From SHLQ01 sp964494395 (lineage in GTDB: Bacteria > Actinomycetota > Acidimicrobiia > Acidimicrobiales > SHLQ01), in the NCBI GenBank assembly GCA_964494395.1, contig CAZBTI010000096.1, positions 1 to 14,177 on the forward strand: a stretch of DNA of 14,177 nt. The letters run 5' to 3'. Under the pieces are notes generated by a model, which did no database searches, was not told the DNA's origin, and worked only from the letters and a program-made list of their open reading frames with translations. Position numbers and translations under genes: made by a program. How positions within the stretch are numbered: the first letter of the stretch is position 1; the number at the start of each line of letters is the position of its first letter. Of this stretch, positions 7,328 to 12,679 are shown one piece after another.

Positions 7328-7358
7328 TTGTGACCGAATCTGTTTGGCTCGCGTCATG
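7328..7358 (+). promoter_or_regulatory. ECF-type promoter of the selenoprotein thioredoxin operon
   Basis: TTGTGACCG (7328-7336), 12 bases, TCGCGTCATG (7349-7358). Both blocks and the spacing are identical to 6954-6984, while the 12-base spacers are unrelated. This argues for a functional bipartite site rather than a duplicated segment. The ATG at 7424 is about 65 bases downstream, leaving a leader of roughly 60 nt. Confidence 0.7.
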
Positions 7359-7423
7359 ATGTTGAGGGCAGGCTCTAATGGCCTGAACTCATCTCCCCGA
7401 ATCACTCTCGAATAACTAGGAAC

Positions 7424-7978
7424 ATGTTGACTACCCCTACGAGAACACGACTCCGGCTCGGCGCTGCAGGGTTATCTCTGGCGCTGCTCGCCACTGCTTG
7501 TGGCACAGCCACAGAGACCGCAGCTCCGGTTGAAACAGGCACTGACGCAGCCGTCGAAGAGGCAGCTGCTGGATTGCCAGTACTTGTCGCTGACACCGTC
7601 GGCGGCCCACAACTCGACACGAACGACCTCGCTGGTCAAGACGTGGTCGTCTGGTTCTGGGCTCCCTGGTGAGTCCGTTGCAGAGTCGAAGCCCCTGCGG
7701 TCGCAGCGGTGCAATCACAACTCGGTGACGAAGTCACCTTCATTGGCTTGCCTAGCCGATCCAACGACATTTCTTCTATGGAAGATTTCGTCGACGAGAA
7801 TGCCGTCGGAGCGTTCGATCACCTCATCGATATCGACGGGGTCATTTGGACCGAACTCAATATCTTCGATCAGCCAGCGTTCGCGTTCGTCAATGACGAT
7901 GGCACGGTCGATGTAAATGTTGGCAGCTTCGAAGAGTCCGAACTCGCCGAACGGGTCCAAGCACTCATCGACAGCTAG
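7424..7978 (+). CDS. Exported thioredoxin-like lipoprotein (DsbF/MPT53-like) with in-frame TGA, probable selenoprotein
   Basis: The frame is 184 codons if the single TGA at 7670-7672 is read as selenocysteine (residue 83). The N terminus has a signal peptide with basic residues and a hydrophobic stretch ending LLATAC, so Cys26 is the likely lipidated residue and the protein acts outside the membrane. A Thr/Glu/Ala-rich linker follows. The fold then starts at VVVWFWAPW and the active site reads W-[TGA]-V-R-C, where relatives have W-C-x-x-C; resolving Cys86 is present. The same frame continues with RVEAPAVAAVQSQL, a cis-Pro loop (DQPAFAF) and the last helix ERVQALIDS, matching the length of MPT53/DsbF proteins. 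ATG 7424 has a weak AGGA upstream. The next gene follows after 21 bases. The alternatives are a nonsense mutation or a sequencing error turning TGC/TGT into TGA; either would make this a pseudogene of the same protein. Confidence 0.8.
7677..7715 (+). promoter_or_regulatory. Candidate bacterial SECIS hairpin for Sec insertion
   Basis: Five bases 3' of the TGA a stem-loop can form. The lower stem pairs GTTGCA (7677-7682) with TGCAAT (7710-7715), ending in one G-T wobble. A nine-base bulge follows on the 5' side. The upper stem is CC, a C-C mismatch and CTGC (7692-7698) against GCAG, C and GG (7703-7709). The apical loop is GGTC (7699-7702). The loop begins 26 bases after the TGA, within the distance seen for bacterial SECIS elements, and GGTC matches the loop of the E. 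coli fdhF element. An alternative stem CCGTTGC/GCAGCGG would compete. Folding was done by eye. Confidence 0.5.
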
Positions 7979-7999
7979 ATCAGGCACCTACGATGAGAC

Positions 8000-9166
8000 A
8001 TGGCTGAAATTCATGGAACGTGGGACCCAAAGTTCGATTCGCTTGCCGAGCTTGTTTCAGACTCGCTCGACAAGGGCACCGATGTTGGAGCGTCGGTAGC
8101 AGTAACCATTGAAGGAGAGCTGGTTGTCGACCTCTGGGGTGGCTGGGTCGATGACCAGTTGAGTGTTCCTTGGGTTGAAGACACCATCGTGAACGTGTGG
8201 TCGACAACCAAGACCATGACGTCGCTTTGTGCGTTCATCTGCGCCGACCGGGGGCTCATCGACTTCGATGCGCCCGTGGCCAAGTACTGGCCCGAGTTCG
8301 CAGCAAATGGCAAGGAAGCAGTGTTGGTGAAGCACTTGCTCAGCCACACGTCGGGTCTCGCTGGTTGGGACGCGCCATTTGAGGTGGCCGACATCTACGA
8401 CTGGGAGAAGTCAACTTCGCATCTTGCTCGCCAAGCACCGTGGTGGGAACCAGGTTCGAAGTCCGGCTACCACGGGATGACCCAAGGGCACCTCGTTGGT
8501 GAGGTCATCCGTCGGGTCACCGGGAAGATGCTGGGCGAGTTCTTCGCCGAGGAAGTTGCGGGGCCCCTAGATCTCGACTTCCACATCGGCCTCGATCCCG
8601 CTCATGACTCTCGGGTGGCGCCGATCATTCCGTTCCCGCCCAAAGATACTGACTACGACGCAATGGACAAGGACAGTGTGGTCTACAAGGCCGCAGTCGG
8701 GCCAAAGAAGGGCCCCGAGATTGCCAACACGATCGAATGGCGCCGAGCCGACATTGGTGCAGCAAACGGTCATGGCAACGCTCGTTCGGTAGCGAAGGCA
8801 CAGGCCATCATCGCCAACGGCGGAACCCTCGATGGCATCGAGTTTCTTCGTCCTCAAACCATCGAGCGGATCTTCGAAGAACAAGCTGACGGGATCGACC
8901 TTGTCTTCCGGGAGCAACAACGGTTCGGTATTGGTTATGGCTTGCCAGCGCTGTCGACGAGTGGTCGTCCCGAGTCGCGCGTGTGCTTCTGGGGAGGTTG
9001 GGGTGGCTCGAAAATCGTTTTGGACCTCGATACGAACATGACGTTCTCTTACGTCATGAATCGTATGGACGATGGCCTCCTCGGCGATGAGCGCGGCGAA
9101 AACCTGCGGCAAGCAACGTTCGCTGCCGTCAGGGTTACCACCCCACAGATGAATGGCTCGAATTGA
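8000..9166 (+). CDS. Beta-lactamase-fold serine hydrolase/esterase
   Basis: A 388-aa enzyme of the class C beta-lactamase/family VIII esterase group. The catalytic SxxK is S68-T-T-K71 (in NVWSTTK), the second-motif tyrosine is Tyr157 (GYHG), a conserved LLSHTSGL follows at 113-120, and the third motif is WGGWGG (331-336) in place of KTG. These proteins hydrolyse esters or D-amino-acid peptides; true beta-lactam resistance is not implied. There is no signal peptide, so it is probably cytoplasmic. The start ATG 8000 lies 21 bases after the thioredoxin stop and its own stop overlaps the next start (TGATG), so it sits inside a three-gene operon. The natural substrate is unknown. Confidence 0.9.
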   Translation: MAEIHGTWDPKFDSLAELVSDSLDKGTDVGASVAVTIEGELVVDLWGGWVDDQLSVPWVEDTIVNVWSTTKTMTSLCAFICADRGLIDFDAPVAKYWPEFAANGKEAVLVKHLLSHTSGLAGWDAPFEVADIYDWEKSTSHLARQAPWWEPGSKSGYHGMTQGHLVGEVIRRVTGKMLGEFFAEEVAGPLDLDFHIGLDPAHDSRVAPIIPFPPKDTDYDAMDKDSVVYKAAVGPKKGPEIANTIEWRRADIGAANGHGNARSVAKAQAIIANGGTLDGIEFLRPQTIERIFEEQADGIDLVFREQQRFGIGYGLPALSTSGRPESRVCFWGGWGGSKIVLDLDTNMTFSYVMNRMDDGLLGDERGENLRQATFAAVRVTTPQMNGSN

Positions 9167-9981
9167 TGCAGCAGCGAACAGTGATGTTTGTGCACGCGCA
9201 CCCCGATGATGAGACGACCAAGGCGGGTGGGCTGGCTGCGGCGTTGGCCGCAGATGGGGTTCGCACGGTATTGGTGACTTGCACCGATGGGTCATCGGGT
9301 GAAGTGACGGACGTTGCGCTGCTCGACGGCCGCTCGCTGGCTGCGGTGCGCAGCGATGAACTTGGGCGGGCCGCTGACATCATGGGTTTCGCGGCAGTGC
9401 ATGAGCTTGGCTATTTGGATTCCGGGATCGATTCCGAGGTGGACGACGGGTTTGCAAACCTCCCACTCGATGCAATCGTTCCAAGGCTTGTCGAGTTGAT
9501 CGAGTTGGAAGCGCCTAGCGTCATCGTGACCTACGACCCTGCTTACGCTGCGAGTCACCCAGACCATCTGCAATGCCATGACATCAGCGCGTCGGCCTTT
9601 GCGGAGACGACAGAAAAGCCGAGCGGGCCGCAGAAGCTGTACGGAAGTCGGTTCTGGTCTAAGAAACGACTTCAGGCAATGCATGACTGGATGGCCGGCC
9701 GCGGGGGAGAGAACCCGTATGCAGAGGCGCTTGCCAAGGTAGGTGAGCGACCACCAGACAAGTTCACGACGCGAATTCCTATCGGCGACCATGCACTGAC
9801 TGCCCGCAACGCCCTCAAAGAGCATCGAACGCAGATAGCGCACGACAATTCGTGGTTCTATTCAATCCCCGACGATGCATACGCGGGTCTCTACCCGTGG
9901 GCTGAACTCGAACTTCTCGCACCTGCGTTCGGAACCGTTCCGACGCCGTTGGAGTCAGACATCTTCTCTGACGTCGACTAG
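9166..9981 (+). CDS. PIG-L/LmbE family deacetylase, mycothiol S-conjugate amidase-like
   Basis: A zinc hydrolase of 271 aa. The family motif AHPDDE is at 11-16 (His12 and Asp15 as metal ligands, Asp14 as general base) and HPDH at 131-134 supplies the third ligand, His134. The segment HPDDETTKAG has Lys19, the position that is Lys in mycothiol S-conjugate amidase (Mca) and Ser in the MshB deacetylase. LGYLDSG (81-87) is also Mca-like. Mca-type enzymes cleave mycothiol conjugates to release mercapturic acids during detoxification. ATG 9166 overlaps the preceding stop (TGATG). Being downstream of a thioredoxin-like gene and a probable redox-type ECF promoter supports a thiol-stress role, but the exact substrate is inference; other LmbE proteins act on other GlcNAc-type substrates. 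Confidence 0.87.
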   Translation: MQQRTVMFVHAHPDDETTKAGGLAAALAADGVRTVLVTCTDGSSGEVTDVALLDGRSLAAVRSDELGRAADIMGFAAVHELGYLDSGIDSEVDDGFANLPLDAIVPRLVELIELEAPSVIVTYDPAYAASHPDHLQCHDISASAFAETTEKPSGPQKLYGSRFWSKKRLQAMHDWMAGRGGENPYAEALAKVGERPPDKFTTRIPIGDHALTARNALKEHRTQIAHDNSWFYSIPDDAYAGLYPWAELELLAPAFGTVPTPLESDIFSDVD

Positions 9982-10122
9982 AGGCCTAGGGGTTGCCCGA
10001 GCGGGGGAGTGGCAAGAGAGGCGAGGCCTGTTAAGAATGAGCGAGTAATTTTCGGCGAGTATTGGGCCGCACAATTACCTCGGTCGCCGAGCGGCTGGGA
10101 CGAAGCAGCATGAAGGAACACA

Positions 10123-10980
10123 ATGCTTGAATGGGTAAGGGAAAAGTTCGGACACACTCCGAAGTATCCAGAGTTCTTGGACGAGTGGGATGACCTTCTC
10201 CGCGGGGAGATGATGCATTGGTGCCAGCTCACCGAAGATGAGCAAGAGCGGCTCGAAGACCTCACGCTCTACTACATGAACCACTGGCGCTGGGAGGCCC
10301 AACACGGGTTTACGCTCACCGAGGAAATGGTCGTGCTCATCGCTGCATCGGCGTCGATCATTGTGCTCGAACTCGACTTCGACGCGTACGCAAGCATGCG
10401 TTCGGTTGTTGTTAGCGAGACAACGATCGTCCTCGACCAAGACCGAGCAGGACCCGCCCCCGGCCTGGTGACCAGTGGACCGGTCGAAGTACTCGGGCAC
10501 ACGAGTGAGGGCGGCCCGGTATTCCTCGCGTGGGATTCGGTGCAAGCAGGAGCGGGCCTGAGTGGCAAGGGTTTCAACGTGACCTATCACGAGTTCGCTC
10601 ACCGCCTGGACTTGCTCGACGGCATGATCGATGGGTCGCCACTGTCTATGAACGACGACCGCTATGAGGGGTGGATCACCGTGTGCAGCAGGCTCTATGA
10701 AGACGTGCGCAATGGACATGGCCCGAAGTTGCTTCGCGACTACGCGGGCACGAACCCGGCAGAGTTCTTTGCCGTCGTCACCGAAGTGTTCTTCGACAAG
10801 GGCGCAAGAATGGAGCGCGATCTTCCAGACCTCTATGCCTCGCTCAGGGATTTTTACAAACAAGACACCGCCGAACGCGACCGTCGAGTTCGGCGAGAAC
10901 AGCGGCGAAAGCGCGACGCCGCGAAATCGGCACGACGCACTGGACCCGTGCGTGGAGCGTCAGGCAACCGAAAACAATAA
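10123..10980 (+). CDS. mtfA: MtfA-family zinc-dependent peptidase (M90)
   Basis: A 285-aa soluble metallopeptidase of the MtfA family. The zinc motif HEFAH is at 156-160 (His156, His160, catalytic Glu157), followed by RLDLLDG, and a downstream NPAEFFAVVTEVFF (211-224) supplies the family's conserved glutamates. The N-terminal part (LTEDEQERLEDLTLYY, then TLTEEMVVLIAASASIIVL) matches the MtfA domain order. In E. coli MtfA inactivates the glucose repressor Mlc and has aminopeptidase activity; the partner in this organism is unknown. The tail (about 250-285) is very rich in Arg and Lys. ATG 10123 has AAGGA 5 bases upstream. It lies 141 bases after the LmbE gene and probably has its own promoter; that gap contains no gene. 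Confidence 0.92.
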   Translation: MLEWVREKFGHTPKYPEFLDEWDDLLRGEMMHWCQLTEDEQERLEDLTLYYMNHWRWEAQHGFTLTEEMVVLIAASASIIVLELDFDAYASMRSVVVSETTIVLDQDRAGPAPGLVTSGPVEVLGHTSEGGPVFLAWDSVQAGAGLSGKGFNVTYHEFAHRLDLLDGMIDGSPLSMNDDRYEGWITVCSRLYEDVRNGHGPKLLRDYAGTNPAEFFAVVTEVFFDKGARMERDLPDLYASLRDFYKQDTAERDRRVRREQRRKRDAAKSARRTGPVRGASGNRKQ

Positions 10981-10983
10981 ATA

Positions 10984-11061
10984 GCCAGCGCTGGCGTGCT
11001 CTACGGACATTGCCAGCTTGGCTCGGGGCCAGCCGATCGGACTTGAACAAGTAGATCGGTT
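10984..11061. repeat. Cluster of inverted repeats between mtfA and mazEF
   Basis: The 163-base gap holds a perfect 12-base palindrome GCCAGCGCTGGC (10984-10995) just after the mtfA stop. It also holds a compound hairpin at 11031-11061, with arms CCGATC (11033-11038) and GATCGG (11054-11059) enclosing ACTTG (11041-11045) and CAAGT (11048-11052). Neither is followed by a T tract. They may end mtfA transcription or be regulatory; no gene is seen. Confidence 0.4.
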
Positions 11062-11098
11062 GTTGGCTGCTCAGGCGAGACAGTTTGCTCGAGTCTCA

Positions 11099-11143
11099 AC
11101 AAACTGCATTGCGTTATGCAATGCAGCTTGTTATGCTTAATGG
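11099..11143 (+). promoter_or_regulatory. Operator and probable leaderless promoter of the mazEF-like operon
   Basis: Fourteen-base arms with one mismatch (11099-11112 and 11118-11131) flank GTTAT; the inner nine bases CTGCATTGC/GCAATGCAG are perfect. A possible promoter overlaps it: TTGCGT (11109-11114), 17 bases, TATGCT (11132-11137). That places the transcript start at or next to the antitoxin ATG (11144), which lacks a Shine-Dalgarno sequence, so the mRNA is probably leaderless. Overlap of palindrome and promoter is the usual layout for autorepression by an antitoxin. Confidence 0.65.
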
Positions 11144-11392
11144 ATGGCTCAACTAGTAACCCGGGTGGAAGACCAGCTCGCTGCGGCTGTTGACGAGCTC
11201 GTCGACGCCGGGATTGTGGCTAGTCGTTCTGAAGCAGTGCGGCTTGGTCTCGAGCGGTTTGTCGACAGGTGCCGTCGTGATGCGATTGGCGAAGAGATCG
11301 TTCGCGGCTACCGGGCCTTACCTCAAGACGAAGCCGAGGTTGCATGGGCTGATGAATCTTCGGTGCGCATGATCGCCGAGGAGGCTTGGTAG
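11144..11392 (+). CDS. Ribbon-helix-helix antitoxin (MazE/CopG-like)
   Basis: An 82-aa protein with an N-terminal ribbon-helix-helix DNA-binding fold (about 3-45): the strand LVTRVEDQLA, then helices around AVDELVDAGI and SRSEAVRLGLERFVDRC. The acidic, Trp-containing C-terminal part (about 60-82) is the likely toxin-binding tail. Its stop is 2 bases before the toxin start. As in other type II systems it should neutralise the MazF-like RNase and, alone or with it, repress the operon through the palindrome just upstream. There is no ribosome binding site, consistent with a leaderless mRNA. It could be described equally well as ParD/CopG-like. Confidence 0.88.
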   Translation: MAQLVTRVEDQLAAAVDELVDAGIVASRSEAVRLGLERFVDRCRRDAIGEEIVRGYRALPQDEAEVAWADESSVRMIAEEAW

Positions 11393-11394
11393 CG

Positions 11395-11706
11395 GTGAGG
11401 CCATCGCAGGGCGAGGTTTGGTGGGCGGAGGCCGAAGGCAAACGGCGTCCTGTATTGGTGGTCACGCGAAGCGATGCGATTCCGGTTCTGAGCTGGATTG
11501 TCGTGGCTCCGGTGACTCGAACGGTCCGCCAGATTCCGACCGAGGTGAACCTGGGCGAGAGCCACGGCCTGCCGGATGCTTGCGTTGCGTCGTTCGACAA
11601 TCTTCAGCCAATACGACGGTCGTTTCTCACGGAGCGAGCGGGACAACTTCAAGTAGATCAACTCGGCGAGATATGTCGAGCACTAGGAGCTCTCGCGGAT
11701 TGTTGA
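11395..11706 (+). CDS. mazF: MazF/PemK-family endoribonuclease toxin
   Basis: A 103-aa toxin, the usual MazF length. It opens with the family signature GEVWWAEAEGKRRPVLVVTR (6-25). The core strands WIVVAPVTRTVRQIPTEV carry the basic residues of the active site, and CVASFDNLQPIRRSFL (63-78) is the conserved second half. MazF toxins cut single-stranded RNA at short specific sequences and halt translation when the antitoxin is degraded; the cut site cannot be read from the sequence. GTG 11395 is chosen because GAGGAGG (11378-11384) lies 10 bases upstream. An in-frame TTG at 11386 would sit 1 base from it. All core motifs look intact, so the toxin is probably active. Confidence 0.92.
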   Translation: MRPSQGEVWWAEAEGKRRPVLVVTRSDAIPVLSWIVVAPVTRTVRQIPTEVNLGESHGLPDACVASFDNLQPIRRSFLTERAGQLQVDQLGEICRALGALADC

Positions 11707-11839
11707 ATCCTCGACGACGAACACCTGGCGATCACCGTGAACAACCGCTAAGCCACCAAACAACGACCAAACACCAACAGGCCACTCCACACCGGACAAA
11801 CCACACAGGGCGATAACGAACACCCACAACTATCGAATT

Positions 11840-11972
11840 GTCGCAGGTCGCAGGTCGCAGGNNNNNNNNNNNNNNNNNNNNNNNNNNNNNNNNNNNNNNN
11901 NNNNNNNNNNNNNNNNNNNNNNNNNNNNNNNNNNNNNNNNNNNNNNNNNNNNNNNNNNNNNGCAGGTCGCAG
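11840..11972. repeat. Tandem GTCGCAG heptamer array interrupted by a 100-N gap
   Basis: Three full copies of GTCGCAG (11840-11860) run into the gap at 11862, and the sequence leaves the gap at 11962 within the same repeat (GCAG, then GTCGCAG to 11972). The gap is exactly 100 N, a common placeholder for unknown length. The array is therefore longer than seen and was not resolved by assembly. Confidence 0.85.
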
Positions 11973-12018
11973 GACTCCGGGCGAGCTGCAACGCTCAAAT
12001 CCCGAAAGGGAAGTTTCC

Positions 12019-12045
12019 ACATAACGCCGGAAATATACGTTATGT
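12019..12045. repeat. Inverted repeat ACATAACG / CGTTATGT
   Basis: Perfect eight-base arms (12019-12026 and 12038-12045) enclose an 11-base A/T-rich centre. It lies between the heptamer array and the insertion-sequence-like repeats. It could be a recombinase or regulator site; no further support. Confidence 0.4.
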
Positions 12046-12094
12046 AAAGTCAAACAGCCTGGAAACCGTTGAGAAGACTGGGCTTCTTGTCCGA

Positions 12095-12173
12095 TCTCAG
12101 TGAAGTTGGCGAATTCTCAGCCGATTGGCGAAAGTGTCTCAGTTGGTTGGCGAATCGCTGAGATTTTGGCGAA
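12095..12173. mobile_element. Insertion-sequence end remnant with repeated TCTCAG / TTGGCGAA
   Basis: TTGGCGAA occurs four times in 68 bases (12106, 12125, 12147, 12166; steps 19, 22, 19), alternating with TCTCAG (12095, 12115, 12137) and its reverse complement CTGAGA (12158). Alternating short repeats like this resemble the multiple transposase-binding sites at the ends of IS21-type elements. No transposase gene is in the window, so this is a remnant or the end of an element in the gap. Family assignment is a guess. Confidence 0.45.
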
Positions 12174-12185
12174 CGCGTCAACGAG

Positions 12186-12268
12186 CTGCTCCGGCCTACC
12201 GAGCTTGTTGTCACAGGTGTCTGGTTATCTATTGCCCTATGGAACTGCAATTCGAGTGGCCGGAGCAG
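12186..12268. repeat. 11-bp perfect inverted repeats 61 bases apart
   Basis: CTGCTCCGGCC (12186-12196) and GGCCGGAGCAG (12258-12268). They bracket a piece with a start codon at 12239 that begins a 20-codon frame (MELQFEWPEQ...) ending at 12301. This may be a miniature element or the scar of one. It sits beside the point where the methyltransferase loses homology. Confidence 0.4.
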
Positions 12269-12577
12269 ACATCTGATCAACCGGCGTTCAGGCTCGGCTA
12301 GAGCCATTGTCTTCTCGATGCCAGCCTTTGTCTGGTCCATAGATGTGACGTCGTACCCGAGTGAAGCGAGATACACGCCGTTGCGACCCTCACCATCGGC
12401 CAGGCAAAGCGCTCGCCCAGTCGGCAGAGCTCTCACGACTTGAGCTAGGAAGTCGTTCGGCTCGGTGCCGTACACGTAGTGATCTGTCGAATACCGGTCT
12501 TCCCATGCTTGAGCGCCTGGTTTCATGGCGTTACCGTTCCTCGCTTGTTGGGGCGATGTCATCAAACTTTCGTGAAT

Positions 12578-12607
12578 TGTACGTACATAAGAACAATAGC
12601 CGTACAT
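12578..12607. promoter_or_regulatory. Palindrome TGTACGTACA plus half-repeat CGTACA, possible operator
   Basis: A perfect ten-base palindrome (12578-12587) and a second CGTACAT at 12601-12607 lie 73-102 bases upstream of the persulfide dioxygenase start. The position suits a repressor site for that gene. No clear -35/-10 pair could be chosen. Confidence 0.4.
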
Positions 12608-12679
12608 TTGGCCTAGTCTCTCGTCATTGACCGCTCGCTGGTCGTTGACACCAGCCACAGAGAAGGAAACGTATCCCCA

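Larger units (their letters stand above)
11707..12049. other. Gene-free region with A/C-rich strand and assembly gap
   Basis: No gene is seen between the mazF stop and the methyltransferase remnant's frame. Bases about 11745-11835 are strikingly rich in A and C on the plus strand and nearly lack T. Then comes the GTCGCAG heptamer array with 100 N, and an inverted repeat at 12019-12045. Genes could be hidden in the gap, whose true length is unknown. Confidence 0.5.
12050..12526 (-). pseudogene. Truncated class I SAM-dependent methyltransferase
   Basis: From ATG 12526 (GAGGA 11 bases upstream) the protein reads as the N-terminal 78 residues of a small TehB-like SAM methyltransferase: WEDRYSTDHYVYGTEPNDFL (8-27), the SAM-binding motif CLADGEGRNGVYLA (41-54) and GYDVTSMDQ (58-66). 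After about residue 78 (near 12293) the sequence no longer looks like the family. The frame stays open to 12050 only by running through the inverted repeats and insertion-sequence-like repeats, giving an Arg/Ser-rich tail. The catalytic C-terminal half of the roughly 200-aa family is missing. It was probably broken by a mobile element and is unlikely to be active. It is divergent from the persulfide dioxygenase gene. Confidence 0.75.

Noticed and set aside
7709..7978. A separate gene starting at the GTG/ATG region after the TGA
   Set aside because: The protein there lacks the first strands and active site of a thioredoxin fold, is in the same frame as the upstream part, and has no ribosome binding site. 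It is the second half of one gene.
8000..9166. Antibiotic-resistance beta-lactamase
   Set aside because: SxxK and Tyr motifs are shared by esterases and peptidases; there is no signal peptide and the third motif is WGGWGG, not KTG, so a resistance call is not supported.
11840..11972. CRISPR array
   Set aside because: The repeat is a 7-base unit in direct tandem without spacers, and there are no cas genes.
12239..12301. 20-codon frame MELQFEWPEQ... as a gene
   Set aside because: Too short, with no ribosome site, and spans the inverted repeat and the edge of the broken methyltransferase; more likely debris.
12613..12630. TCTCGTCATT upstream of the persulfide dioxygenase as a third ECF-type -10
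   Set aside because: The sequence at the matching -35 distance does not resemble TTGTGACC, so half a motif is not enough.
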